In this document: piece after piece, positions 1-9,984 of the stretch
Position numbering within the stretch: the stretch's first letter is position 1
Layout of the letters: each line of letters opens with the position of its first letter
Assembly: GCA_015063235.1 (NCBI GenBank)
Contig: SUSW01000004.1
Span: 1-64,000 of the forward strand
Length of the DNA: 64,000 nucleotides
Direction of reading: 5' to 3'
DNA from: Thermoplasmata archaeon
GTDB taxonomy: Archaea; Thermoplasmatota; Thermoplasmata; Methanomassiliicoccales; Methanomethylophilaceae
The notes under the pieces: generated by a model
Seen by the model: only the letters and a program-made list of their open reading frames with translations
What the model was told of the DNA's origin: nothing
The model's database searches: none
Translations under genes and position numbers: made by a program

Positions 1-129
1 ATCCAGCCCGGAGACGTACTCCACGCCGGAATCGTCCTGTGTAAGCCAGGAAATGCCCAGATCTATGCCGATCCAGGCGAGCATCGAGGCTATCGCGGGG
101 ATTATCGCAGGGAGGGGCAAGAGCAGCAC
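1..129 (-). CDS. Hypothetical membrane protein, partial (continues past the left edge)
   Basis: Reverse strand from a GTG near 129 reads VLLLPLPAIIPAIASMLAWIGIDLGISWLTQDDSGVEYVSGLD with no stop; overlaps the upstream small ORF; not in the ORF track. Confidence 0.4.
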   Translation of the reverse strand, partial: MLLLPLPAIIPAIASMLAWIGIDLGISWLTQDDSGVEYVSGLD

Positions 130-266
130 CTCCTTCCGATACGGCGTCTGATCATCAGCGCTATCGTTAGAAGTCCAAGGACGGAGATCAACCAGAAATC
201 CGGGTCATCAAGAGCATTGGCCATGACGTCCCATACCGTTGTCACGGGAACGACGATTTCCGTCAT
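102..266 (-). CDS. Small (54 aa) membrane protein
   Basis: Translates to MTEIVVPVTTVWDVMANALDDPDFWLISVLGLLTIALMIRRRIGRRCCSCPSLR; ATGA overlap with the stop of the 263..2536 gene. Confidence 0.4.
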   Translation of the reverse strand: MTEIVVPVTTVWDVMANALDDPDFWLISVLGLLTIALMIRRRIGRRCCSCPSLR

Positions 267-2536
267 CGGTATCCTCTCCTGTTGTGGAACCTGTTCAGCA
301 GCCTTTTCAGACAGGTTTTGTTACTTCCTGCGGTCACAGGATGCATGTCGCGGAGGACGAACAGAGAGATGGCGATCACGGCGATGATGAAGAACACGGC
401 CATGACCACCAAGTAATCATGGTTCTGCTCCTCCAGATCTTGGATGTCGGTACCCCTGATGGTGAGCTTCAATGTCTTGGAATCCGACGTACCGTTGTCG
501 TGGTGGACTTTGACCGTAAGCTCGAAGATGCCCTTCTCCTTGGGTTCAACCCTCAGGACGTTGTCCTTCACCGTCACGAAATCGGATGCCGAACCGGAGA
601 CTGTGATTATCTCTCCGGATCTGAGCGACAGGATGATGTCCTGCTTCTCGCCCAGCAGCATCTCGAAATCCGTCAGCCGGAGGACGTCGGTCCTCTCGGA
701 GGGCGCGATGTCGATGGAGACGGTCTTCGAGCATGAGGTCTCCGAGACTTTGTTCACGGCCTTGCAGACTATGGTATACCTTCCTTCGGCAGAATAGGTG
801 AATCCGTTGCCCTGTTCCGGAATGCCGTCGCCTGTGAAATCATAGGTGTAGAACGATGAGTTCTGTCCCTTGAACAATGCCACGACGGTATGGCCATCAG
901 CTCCGACCTCGACGTCGAAATCGGCTACGGGAGCCGATGTCTCCGCCTGGTAGACGGTGATAGTCCAGGATTCTGCTCCGGCAGTGACCTGATATGAACT
1001 GCCGACATCGTAGCGGTCGGGAGTGCCGTAGATCATGGTGTATTCCTTGTTCCCCACGGTCTCGTTCCTCACGGAGAACGGAGAACCGCTCTGAACCGAA
1101 GCGTCGATGTGTCCGTCGATCACGTAGGAATATTCGATACCGGACCACGCCGCTTCCCTGTAGTAGTTGTCCAGACAGATGATGTCCACCGTTGCGGAGA
1201 CAAAAGATCCGTCCAGACCGGCTATGGTGCAGGTGACGGTGAATGCTCCGGATGTCGGGAACTCGTAGAGAGCTGTGGCCGACGATGTGGCGAACACCCT
1301 CTGGTCAATTGACCATATGATGTTGCTGGCGTTGGCGTATCCTGAAAGAACGAAGTCGTAGACCCTAGGCTCGGTTGCCCTTGGCGTTGCCGTTATGGTT
1401 CCCATGACGGGAGCGGGAGCCGATGCCTGTCTCTCGTTCACTTTCACGAATACGGTGTTGCTGACGTCGACGTAGCCTTCCATCGAAGCGGTGTACGTCA
1501 CGGCGTATGTCCCTACAGAGGAGAGTATTCCGGTTATCGTCCTATCCTCGACCCTCAGACCTGCGGATCCGCTGACCTGGTTGCCGTCAAGGGTGACGGA
1601 GACCAATGAAATGGAAGCATTGGTGGGGTTGGTGACAGGGGTGTAGGAGAACAGATCCCCCTCGCTCAGCACATATTCTATGGGCTTGACGATGGTGATC
1701 GGGACGTTGATGGTGATCTCGGCTTCTCCGGAGATGTATCCGGTATAGGACGCTTCGATCAGGACGTGATATGTCCCCGGGAGGACATCGGTCATGTCCA
1801 GTTCGATGTCGTGACTTTCAATCATTACATTCTTCTGCGAGAGGCCTCCGTACGACGATACTGACAGCATCGCATCTGCTGGATCGGAATGCATCGGCAA
1901 GGATGCGGTCTGACCGCTGGTGACGGTGGCTGTGGAATCAGAGATCTGGACGGTGTTCCTCTCCCAGACGGCATAGAGGGTCACATTTCCGGTAGCCTTG
2001 TACGATGAAAGGGCGTCAACTGAGGTGGCGGATACCGCCCACCCTTTGAAGGTATATGCTCCGGAGGAGTGGGTGGCCTGCGGCAGCGATGCGTATGAGC
2101 CTTTGCTGATGGTCTCCGACCATGTCGTGTTCCCGTTGACCAGACCTATTCCGGCGTTATAGGTGACCGTACACTCGCCGGCGTAGACGAGGACGGTGAA
2201 CTTGTAGAAGTTGGAATCGTCCGATAACGTGAAGGAGTAGGTTCCCTGCTGCGCCGCAAGGGTTCCGCGGATGTATGTGTTGTACTTCCATCCGTACCAG
2301 GTCTTCTCGACCTGATCCATATCCAACCGCAGTCCGTCCGGGAGGGAACCGCTGTATTGGAACAGTCCCTCCCTTCCGGTGATCTCCGTGATATCTGTAT
2401 CGACCTGCTGGCCTACCTCATATTCCAGATTGTAGGTGTTGGTGTAGGCGTCAGAACCATCCGCGGGGATGATGGCCGGGGCCATGACCATGAGCAAGGC
2501 CATAGCTATCATTGAGACGCGTATGATCCCGTTCAT
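263..2536 (-). CDS. Secreted, membrane-anchored surface protein with InlB-type and PKD-like domains
   Basis: N-terminal signal peptide (MNGIIRVSMIAMALLMVMAPAIIPADGSDA), repeat segment ending YTFKGWAV, PKD-like YDFTGDGIPEQGNGFTYSAEGRYTIVCKAVN, C-terminal TM helix. Confidence 0.75.
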   Translation of the reverse strand: MNGIIRVSMIAMALLMVMAPAIIPADGSDAYTNTYNLEYEVGQQVDTDITEITGREGLFQYSGSLPDGLRLDMDQVEKTWYGWKYNTYIRGTLAAQQGTYSFTLSDDSNFYKFTVLVYAGECTVTYNAGIGLVNGNTTWSETISKGSYASLPQATHSSGAYTFKGWAVSATSVDALSSYKATGNVTLYAVWERNTVQISDSTATVTSGQTASLPMHSDPADAMLSVSSYGGLSQKNVMIESHDIELDMTDVLPGTYHVLIEASYTGYISGEAEITINVPITIVKPIEYVLSEGDLFSYTPVTNPTNASISLVSVTLDGNQVSGSAGLRVEDRTITGILSSVGTYAVTYTASMEGYVDVSNTVFVKVNERQASAPAPVMGTITATPRATEPRVYDFVLSGYANASNIIWSIDQRVFATSSATALYEFPTSGAFTVTCTIAGLDGSFVSATVDIICLDNYYREAAWSGIEYSYVIDGHIDASVQSGSPFSVRNETVGNKEYTMIYGTPDRYDVGSSYQVTAGAESWTITVYQAETSAPVADFDVEVGADGHTVVALFKGQNSSFYTYDFTGDGIPEQGNGFTYSAEGRYTIVCKAVNKVSETSCSKTVSIDIAPSERTDVLRLTDFEMLLGEKQDIILSLRSGEIITVSGSASDFVTVKDNVLRVEPKEKGIFELTVKVHHDNGTSDSKTLKLTIRGTDIQDLEEQNHDYLVVMAVFFIIAVIAISLFVLRDMHPVTAGSNKTCLKRLLNRFHNRRGYR

Positions 2537-2540
2537 GACA

Positions 2541-3863
2541 TCACTCCGGGAGCTGTCTCCTGAGGGGCCTGGGGTTCTTGAAGAACAGCAACGGGTTCTC
2601 CCTCACGACCTCGACCATGGCTTTCCTGTCGGAGGTGTTGGTCTCCGGATCGGTGATGACCCTGAGCGAGAAGGCGGTGTTCTTCGCACGGTTGTTCCTG
2701 TTGACCGCACCGACGAAGAACTTCTTCTTCGCGGGGGACATCTGATCGAACTCCTCCTGGGGCTTCCAGAACCTGGACCTCAGGGAATCCCTGTGAGGAG
2801 CATTCGCCACTTCCTCCGCCGATGCGAAGAGCTCCGGGTGCTGGTCCTTGAAGGCGATGAGATTATCCACCGTCTCGACGTTGGAGTTGGGGTTGTTCAC
2901 GACCTTGCCGAAATACCTGGTCCTGGAGATGTTGTCCCTCAGATGCGTGACCGTGTTCGCGATCTCGTTGGGGGAACGGGCCTGATCGACGGGCTTGCGC
3001 TGGAAGTTGAAGAACCTCCTCCTCTGATTCCTCTGAGCACCGGACTTCTTCGGTCCGAGCATCATGAAGGCAGCGAACTGTTCGTCGTTGGCCACTAAGG
3101 CGGAATTGGAGTTGAGGAAATACTTCGCATTCTCCACGGTCTGCGGATTGGATTCGGAGTTGTTGACGATCTTCTCCAGGAACAGCCTTCCGCGGATCGG
3201 GTTGCCGAATCCCTTTAGGATCGCACCGAGTTCGTCTATGGATCTAGCCTCGGATATCGGCTTCTTCATTCTGAAAAGTCCGTTGCCCTTGGCGTAGGTG
3301 TCCTGTCTGGGCCTGAACATCGTCTGCCTTCCGCCGTCATGCCACCCGCCGACGGGGTTGCCGGAAGGATCGTACGAATTGCCGTATGCGTCGTAGCTGT
3401 AGCCGTCAGAGTAGACGCGTCCGTTGGATCTGTTGCGATAGCCGCCGGAGAATCCCCTCTCGGCCACCCAGGAGCCCTGGGATCTCCTGAACTGATTGTC
3501 GTTCTGTCCCTTGCGCCTGGTGGCCTTCATCTGTTCGTCCGAAAGGAACCTGTTGGGGTTCTGCGCCCTGAACTGCCTCAGGAGGCTGAGGTTGGAGTCG
3601 GGGGTGTTCGGGTTCGTCATGCACTTGTTGTAGTACCTCGTGGCCTGCAGCGGCGACATCCCGCCGAATATGCGGGTCACCTCCGAAGGGCTGAGGTCCT
3701 GTGGTCTTCCTAAATCGTTTGTTGAAACCATTTCTTTCACCTGATCGGTGTGTAGCCCGGATTTGGCTCCCTCCGGGCGGGGGAAGTTCTCGGGGGACGG
3801 CGAACTGTTACTTTTAGGGGGTTGAATGTCTACATGCCGATGTACCGTCCCCTTTCCTCTCAC
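2541..3863 (-). CDS. Hypothetical hydrophilic protein with four internal repeats
   Basis: 440 aa ORF; repeated motif [FY]..KVVNNPNSN.ETV......NP.LF.S.E..A; overlaps the next gene. Confidence 0.65.
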   Translation of the reverse strand: MRGKGTVHRHVDIQPPKSNSSPSPENFPRPEGAKSGLHTDQVKEMVSTNDLGRPQDLSPSEVTRIFGGMSPLQATRYYNKCMTNPNTPDSNLSLLRQFRAQNPNRFLSDEQMKATRRKGQNDNQFRRSQGSWVAERGFSGGYRNRSNGRVYSDGYSYDAYGNSYDPSGNPVGGWHDGGRQTMFRPRQDTYAKGNGLFRMKKPISEARSIDELGAILKGFGNPIRGRLFLEKIVNNSESNPQTVENAKYFLNSNSALVANDEQFAAFMMLGPKKSGAQRNQRRRFFNFQRKPVDQARSPNEIANTVTHLRDNISRTRYFGKVVNNPNSNVETVDNLIAFKDQHPELFASAEEVANAPHRDSLRSRFWKPQEEFDQMSPAKKKFFVGAVNRNNRAKNTAFSLRVITDPETNTSDRKAMVEVVRENPLLFFKNPRPLRRQLPE

Positions 3864-4078
3864 GTCATACCCTTGGAATTCCAGACCTTGAGGACGGTCC
3901 GATTCCCGAGTGTGTCCACCTGTACCACTTTGACGAGGGATGTGTTGTCCAGCTCCATGAGCTTCTCGGCCCTGGAGTAGGCCTCATCCCTGTCCTCGGA
4001 GTGCAGCTTCTTTGTTCTGATCTCCGAGTGGTTCAGGAAGTACGTGTGGACGATGACGTATTCCTTGACCTCGGTCAT
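3860..4078 (-). CDS. Hypothetical protein (72 aa)
   Basis: Overlapping ATGA junctions with both neighbours. Confidence 0.55.
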   Translation of the reverse strand: MTEVKEYVIVHTYFLNHSEIRTKKLHSEDRDEAYSRAEKLMELDNTSLVKVVQVDTLGNRTVLKVWNSKGMT

Positions 4079-4461
4079 GCGCCCCTGAACTGGGCCATGA
4101 GCTCCTTTCCGGTAGCGGCATCACCGCTGCTGGTGACGGATTCGATGTCCACTCCCTCGAGGATTACGGCCATGTCGTTGGCGAAATCCGCGAACTCTTT
4201 CCACCACTTCCCCTTGAGAGGGAGGTCGAGGAACTCGTTTCCGAACTTGGCGGTGAGCCTGGGTACGGCGGGGGAGCGGGCACCGGTCCTCTCATCGAAC
4301 TTGCTCGAGAGCTTGAGTCCGATGTAGATCGATCCGGAACTGAAGGACCTCACGGGGGTCTTGATCTCCTCCTTGTTGTCCGTCATGTTCACAGATCCGA
4401 ACTGTGTCTTGAGGTCGTTTGCAATACTGTTCTTTGCTTCGTTCTTGACTGTATCAGCCAT
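4075..4461 (-). CDS. Hypothetical protein (MADTVKNEAK...)
   Basis: Start preferred at 4461, preceded by AAGGAGAG ribosome-binding sequence; ATGA overlap downstream. ORF track extends to 4497. Confidence 0.55.
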   Translation of the reverse strand: MADTVKNEAKNSIANDLKTQFGSVNMTDNKEEIKTPVRSFSSGSIYIGLKLSSKFDERTGARSPAVPRLTAKFGNEFLDLPLKGKWWKEFADFANDMAVILEGVDIESVTSSGDAATGKELMAQFRGA

Positions 4462-4808
4462 GTCGTTTTTCTCTCCTTTCGAGTTGTTTTCCCGCAAAAT
4501 TGCGGTAAGTAGTTTGAACAGTTCTGCAATACTAATTTCAAAAACTTCGATTGTGCGGTTGCACTACAATCCGGTATGTTCAAGGTTGCTCCTGAATAGA
4601 GGCAAACCCTATCAGAATCACGTCCTAGAACGGATATTTCCGAAATGCTGGCTAGGGGGGTTGTGACTCCCGTCTGGAGCACTCATCTTCTTATCTGAAA
4701 GCTGTTGTATCCTCGAGCGGACAATTCAGTTGCAAGTTCCACCGAAGTTTTCATTGTGCAGTACGTTTTATAGCAACCAAATTTAATTATATTTAAATAA
4801 ATCTCAAA

Positions 4809-5069
4809 ATGAGTGAGAGGCAGGAGATTGCGGACAAGGGTGCCAAAGAAGCCTTTGATCTGGTAGAATCCTTGGCCTTGGCAGAAGGCGTGGAGTGTGA
4901 GGTCAAGGCCCTTCCCGGTAAGCCGTGCGAAGTCCTGACAGGCATATCCGACAGTTACGATCTATTAATATGCGGTTCAGTAGGACGCACCGGGCTGACC
5001 AAGCTCATGGGCAGTGTATCCAAAGAGTTAGTAAAGTGTGCCAAGTGCCCTGTTTTGGTCATCCGTTGA
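4809..5069 (+). CDS. Short universal stress protein-like (UspA C-terminal half)
   Basis: C-terminus DLLICGSVGRTGLTKLMGSVSKELVKCAKCPVLVIR matches the Usp G-x2-G-x9-G(S/T) pattern; 86 aa only. Confidence 0.7.
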   Translation: MSERQEIADKGAKEAFDLVESLALAEGVECEVKALPGKPCEVLTGISDSYDLLICGSVGRTGLTKLMGSVSKELVKCAKCPVLVIR

Positions 5070-5274
5070 ATAACAGGCGGCGGTCAACCGACCGTTGTCT
5101 CTCGTCATATCTGAAAAAATAGTAGTGTTGAAGGATGTAAGGAGTCGAGGCCGACGCAACTCGGTATTAAAGCACGGCCTCGATGATACGCCTCTATTCT
5201 ACGTATCTTAGGATGGGATATCCATCCAACATATAAACAGAACCGATTTTTGCTCAGGCATTGTGGAATCGACG

Positions 5275-6435
5275 TCAGATTCCCAGAAGAGATCTTCTGT
5301 ACGCCTCGCTCCTCTTCGCTATTTTATCCACATTGGAGTTTTTCAGCGCATAAACTTCGGGAAGCTGTCCGGGGTGCTCTTCCAGCAGTGTCTCGGCCAG
5401 GTTGTTATCCGGAAGGTTTCCCTTTCTGAGGTATTCCCTGCTCCAGTTTTCTGCAAGCTCTATGGCCGCCTGGGGACCTTTATCCGCGAACACACTGGCG
5501 AATAATGCTCCTACGGTGGTGTCCTCCGACAGTATTGCGACGGTAGCTCCCCTTACAGCGAAGTCTTCTCCGTTGTATGCTATCGACAATCCTCCTGCCT
5601 CATGTATCAGATCCATAGGCTGGAAGTCGGTGGATGCACTGCCGATGTACATCGTGCAGTCCAGATCGATCGCCGTCAGTCTGCGTATGTCCAGCATGCG
5701 GTATGCCTTCTTGTGCGAGGTCTGGGCATCCGTGGACTCCATGAGGCTCATGGCACCGGCATCCGGGATTCTGTTCGAGATTACGTCGTCGATTTTCTTG
5801 ATAATCTCTATGTCCTCATCCAGCAGCTCAGTCGGCACATTGAGTTCGTAGAATCCCTTGGGGACCTTCAGTTGTGAGATCTCTTTGGCAATATCCCTGA
5901 GCTTGCGGGATTCCGCACGCCCCATCATGCATTGGTCTATGCACAGGCTGGTGCATGACATCTGTATCAGCGGGCAGTCGATCCTGTCCATGATTTCCAT
6001 CATCGCATGCTCGTAGGTGGATGTCGTGATGTATGTCGGAAGGAGGCTCGATATGTAGTTCATGGTCCTTTTCGCGTTGTCCATCATGGCCAGGTTCTCG
6101 CAGCTGTACTTGTGTATGAGGTGGTCGGTGGCTCCGAACGCCTTCAGGAACGGGACGCACCATTTGGCATAGCTGCCGGATGTGGCGTCCTCTCTGTTGA
6201 GGACGTACGATGTGAGCTTGTCATATCTCTCAAGAACGTCGAAGAAGTTCTCTCCGCAGTCTATGAACTTTCCGCAGAGATCCCTGAGGTCGTTGTTCTT
6301 GGATATGAATCCTCTGCATGTGCATACCACGTATCTGTCCGGGGGAAGTCCCAGTTCCAGTGTCGGATCGAACTCGTCTGGCATGTTATCACTCCAAGGA
6401 TGCATCGACCTGTCTGGTAAGGTCGTACGGTCCAT
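5275..6435 (-). CDS. EhaR-like HAD-superfamily protein
   Basis: Pattern RGFISKNNDLRDLCGKFIDCGENFF...PFLKAFGATD...PTYITTSTYEH resembles archaeal EhaR-type HAD proteins. Confidence 0.5.
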   Translation of the reverse strand: MDRTTLPDRSMHPWSDNMPDEFDPTLELGLPPDRYVVCTCRGFISKNNDLRDLCGKFIDCGENFFDVLERYDKLTSYVLNREDATSGSYAKWCVPFLKAFGATDHLIHKYSCENLAMMDNAKRTMNYISSLLPTYITTSTYEHAMMEIMDRIDCPLIQMSCTSLCIDQCMMGRAESRKLRDIAKEISQLKVPKGFYELNVPTELLDEDIEIIKKIDDVISNRIPDAGAMSLMESTDAQTSHKKAYRMLDIRRLTAIDLDCTMYIGSASTDFQPMDLIHEAGGLSIAYNGEDFAVRGATVAILSEDTTVGALFASVFADKGPQAAIELAENWSREYLRKGNLPDNNLAETLLEEHPGQLPEVYALKNSNVDKIAKRSEAYRRSLLGI

Positions 6436-7210
6436 CCAGGATCTTTCCGTCTGAGTACAGACGTTTATCTTTTATCTCTACCTGTCCGTCCGCGAACTCG
6501 CGGATGGTGGCCACTATCAGAGGAAGTTCCCGTTTTGCGCCGTCCTCCCTGATTTTCTTGAAGAGAGGTTCATCCGCGCCTTCCTCTGATTTGATCTGCT
6601 CCAGCGTCCTCGTCTTTAGTTTTTTATCCATATCGGCCCAGAGTCTGTCGTAGTCTCCGCCGCGTATGGAGAATCCGCAGTATGTTAGCGCAGCCCCTCT
6701 GTCCCATTCTTCTGTGCAGATGTGCATCATGATGCCCTGTCTGTCCGCCTTCTCGGATATGAGCTGCCAGATAACATCCTGCCACGTTCCCTTCGGACCT
6801 GTCGGAAGAGCGGGATGCAGGTTCAGCATATCATATTGTCTGCAGGTCTCGTCATCCATCCAGAGCATGTATCCGGCGAGGATGCCCAGATCGAAATCGT
6901 ACTTGCCGGTGAGCTCCCTCAGGAGCTTTCCGTACTCATCCCTCCACTCCTTCTGGTTCTTCTCCCAGAGGTCTGGTCTGAATTTTTTCCAGGATGCGGT
7001 CACCAGCGGGATGCCGTATCCTCTGACCATGTTGAAGAACATCTCTCTCTGTTCTTTCTTCGGGTTATCGTCCTCATCATTATCCCAGTTGCAGAATACG
7101 AAAGCGATCTCGATATCCAGGGAACCATTCTCCTTCTGGTCCATCACGGCCTTGAGGAGATTGCGGGAACCCGGGCCCCTTCCTGTAGAGAACCAACCTA
7201 GTCTGAGCAT
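6389..7210 (-). CDS. Phosphoribosylglycinamide formyltransferase-like protein
   Basis: MLRLGWFSTGRGPGSRNLLKAV and MLNLHPALPTGPKGTWQDVIWQLI match formyltransferase fold motifs. Confidence 0.7.
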   Translation of the reverse strand: MLRLGWFSTGRGPGSRNLLKAVMDQKENGSLDIEIAFVFCNWDNDEDDNPKKEQREMFFNMVRGYGIPLVTASWKKFRPDLWEKNQKEWRDEYGKLLRELTGKYDFDLGILAGYMLWMDDETCRQYDMLNLHPALPTGPKGTWQDVIWQLISEKADRQGIMMHICTEEWDRGAALTYCGFSIRGGDYDRLWADMDKKLKTRTLEQIKSEEGADEPLFKKIREDGAKRELPLIVATIREFADGQVEIKDKRLYSDGKILDGPYDLTRQVDASLE

Positions 7211-7252
7211 CGTTGCTGGTATGTCTTACTACCAATAAAAAAGGATAGACAT

Positions 7253-7660
7253 TCAGACGTCGAACAGGACAGTTACCGATGGGGTTTCCCTATCTATCTC
7301 CATCATATGGTATGTCACCGCCTTGACTTCCGACCTTATTTTATGCTTGGAGCGGTCCAGAGTCTCACCTTTTGCATGGCAGATCACATCATCGCCATCG
7401 AATGACACCTTGAAATCCTTCAGGATCAGGTTGTCGGCATCCTCTATGAACAGCATCTCCGAGAGGAAAGAGTACAGCCTGTCTTCGTCATCGATTCCGG
7501 TAACACGAATATTAATTTCTTCACACTCGCTTATTCCGGAAAGGTCCACGGTCTGATCGAACAACGCATATGCGGCATTGGCGAAACATTCCTCCAGCGT
7601 ATCCCCGAAGGCCTTCACCATCATATCGGCGGTATGGTCGATGAGAATGTACCTCTCCAT
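7253..7660 (-). CDS. Archease (RtcB tRNA ligase cofactor family)
   Basis: MERYILIDHTADMMVKAFGDTLEECFANAAYALFDQ...HKIRSEVKAVTYHMMEI; the upstream part of the 393 aa ORF is antisense to an HD-domain gene. Confidence 0.85.
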   Translation of the reverse strand: MERYILIDHTADMMVKAFGDTLEECFANAAYALFDQTVDLSGISECEEINIRVTGIDDEDRLYSFLSEMLFIEDADNLILKDFKVSFDGDDVICHAKGETLDRSKHKIRSEVKAVTYHMMEIDRETPSVTVLFDV

Positions 7661-7729
7661 GCATCGGATAACCATGCTCACGGATAAGTAGTTTTTAGGA
7701 GAGCATCGATACCTCTGACCGGAGTGACG

Positions 7730-8368
7730 ATGGACGAAGCGGTTTTCGTAAGGGCGAAGGAGTTCGCAAGGAAGGTGTTCGAGGGTGACAGCAGCGGACA
7801 TGACATCTATCACACCATAAGGGTTCACGACCTCGCTAGAACAATATGTGCCAGCGAAGGCGGGGATGAGGACACAGTCAGATTGGCCGCACTGCTTCAC
7901 GACGTGGATGACCGCAAGCTCTTCGGTGACAACGGGTATGCCAACGCAAGAGGATTCATGGGTGCCGAAGATATTCCGGAAGAAATCCAGAACAGAATCT
8001 GCACCATCATCGGACAGATATCGTTCAAAGGCAAGGATTCTGTTGTCCCCGATACTCTGGAAGGGAAGATCGTTCAGGATGCCGACCGTATGGACGCCAT
8101 CGGCGCGATAGGGATAGCCAGGGCATTCGCCTATGGAGGCAGCAAGGGGCGTGCCATATACATACCTGGGGACGATCCTAAGACAGGAATGTCGGAGAAG
8201 GAGTATTTTAGTAACCAAGGTACCTCTGTCAACCACTTCTACGAGAAGTTGCTGCTTCTCAAGGACATGATGAACACCGAAACAGCCAAGGAGATGGCCC
8301 AATCGAGGCATAATTTCATGATATCGTATCTCGATGAGTTCATGGAAGAATGGAACGGCAGAATTTGA
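7730..8368 (+). CDS. HD-domain phosphohydrolase
   Basis: GHDIYHTIRVHDLARTIC...LAALLHDVDDRKLF HD signature. Confidence 0.85.
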   Translation: MDEAVFVRAKEFARKVFEGDSSGHDIYHTIRVHDLARTICASEGGDEDTVRLAALLHDVDDRKLFGDNGYANARGFMGAEDIPEEIQNRICTIIGQISFKGKDSVVPDTLEGKIVQDADRMDAIGAIGIARAFAYGGSKGRAIYIPGDDPKTGMSEKEYFSNQGTSVNHFYEKLLLLKDMMNTETAKEMAQSRHNFMISYLDEFMEEWNGRI

Positions 8369-8412
8369 GAATCTATGGAACCGTTTTTCTACTAACATAA
8401 TCATTCTCCAAC

Positions 8413-9984
8413 GTGGAAAGAGGTTCCGTCGCATTCATAGTGGCCATATTGGCCATGGGTTGCCTTATACCCATGTTATCGGACGGAGCGGATGCGATAG
8501 AGCCGGAAGACTACATCATTTCGATCCCGGGATTCGACAGGCATTCGGTCATTGAAATCGGTATGTCCAACGGTCAGACGAGAACCATCCCGATTTACAT
8601 AACCAATAATATCGAGCACCGCCTTGATGTGGCATTCAATCATTCCTGCGATTACTCGAAAGTGCACGTGGGCGACATAGAGAGTATAACGATAGAAAAG
8701 CGCGAGGCTGGCGGTGACCCGGTTATTACCAGGGTGGACCTGACAATCTCCGTTGATGAGCTGACGGCATCCCATAGGGGGACTAAGATGTTCATCTATG
8801 TTCTCATCGCCGACTTGGAAGACGATACGGTGACGACCGTTCCGTTAAGATTCTCAGTGAACGTGATTTCGGAATACGATGTATCCGGCAGTTTCAACAA
8901 GTTCTTCGGAATCATTCCGAACAATCTCCCGGAGCCTTTCGATTCTCCGATTGTACCGTTTCTCGTCACAATCGCCTCGGTTCTTGCATTGTGCTATGTG
9001 ACAGTCAAGCTGATCGTGCCTTTTCTTGGATTGGAAGCAAGAAGGCACAGCGAGGGAAAGAATTCCAAAAGGTTGGAGCACCTGATGGTTTTGGTGGTCA
9101 TGATTATAACCACCATATTCTTGATCGATCCCGGGCTTAGGATCCTCGGTGCGGATGTCGAGTCTGTCGTGGAAGCAGAGATGTTTGCACAATCCGTACT
9201 GACAGTCCTCGCCGCCATAACGATATGGAATGTGTATATGACGGTCGTCAGGGCGTTTCTAAAGAGAACGGGGCAGGATAAAGAGTCCCAATGGGATGAG
9301 TCGCTGTTGCCAGTTTTTGCTTTCTTCGGGAAGCTGATTCTATGGCTCGGGGGCACAGCTGCCATTCTGCACATCTACAGAATCGATATCACCGCTACTC
9401 TTTTCAGTTTGGGGTTCGTCACTCTGGGGATTACAATAGGCGCTAAGACAGTTCTGTCCCAGTTGTTCCACGGAATCATTATCATAGCCACCAGGCGTCT
9501 GAAGAGAGGGGACTTCATAAAGTACAAAGGGGAGAAGTATTTCGTCAGGAGAGTGACGATAATGTACACAATCCTTGTGGGGCAGTACAAGGACAGTGTC
9601 ATTGCGGTTCCCAACAGCACGATAGGCAGCGGCATAGTACTCAACAGTACCGATGCCCGCAATGATCCGATGAGGCTGTACGCAGTCATAACCATACCGT
9701 ACGGAAGCGATGTAGTGAAGGCCAAAGAGGTGATGATGGAATCCCTCAAGAAGAATAAGGATATCCTCCAGGAGGACAGATACAAACCGAACGGAGGGGT
9801 TTGGGATTATCTGGAGTCCGGCATACAGATGTACGTGGCTATCAGTACACGCGTGTCCATGCATGAAACTGTGATCAGGAAGCTCGTGTATGAGGCACTG
9901 ATCGAGGCAGGTTTCAAGGTGGCTCCGGACAGGCTCGATGTAACGATCCTGAACAGGGACGTGAACGGAGGTCAAGCATCATGA
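8413..9984 (+). CDS. MscS-family mechanosensitive channel with an N-terminal extracytoplasmic domain
   Basis: Signal peptide, several TM helices, MscS core GITIGAKTVLSQLFHGIIIIATRRLKRGDFIKYKGE...VPNSTI. Confidence 0.8.
   Translation: MERGSVAFIVAILAMGCLIPMLSDGADAIEPEDYIISIPGFDRHSVIEIGMSNGQTRTIPIYITNNIEHRLDVAFNHSCDYSKVHVGDIESITIEKREAGGDPVITRVDLTISVDELTASHRGTKMFIYVLIADLEDDTVTTVPLRFSVNVISEYDVSGSFNKFFGIIPNNLPEPFDSPIVPFLVTIASVLALCYVTVKLIVPFLGLEARRHSEGKNSKRLEHLMVLVVMIITTIFLIDPGLRILGADVESVVEAEMFAQSVLTVLAAITIWNVYMTVVRAFLKRTGQDKESQWDESLLPVFAFFGKLILWLGGTAAILHIYRIDITATLFSLGFVTLGITIGAKTVLSQLFHGIIIIATRRLKRGDFIKYKGEKYFVRRVTIMYTILVGQYKDSVIAVPNSTIGSGIVLNSTDARNDPMRLYAVITIPYGSDVVKAKEVMMESLKKNKDILQEDRYKPNGGVWDYLESGIQMYVAISTRVSMHETVIRKLVYEALIEAGFKVAPDRLDVTILNRDVNGGQAS

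Noticed and set aside
7661-8434. N-terminal extension of the 393 aa minus-strand ORF ahead of archease
   Set aside because: Antisense to the well-supported HD-domain gene; archease homologs begin at MERYILIDHTAD.
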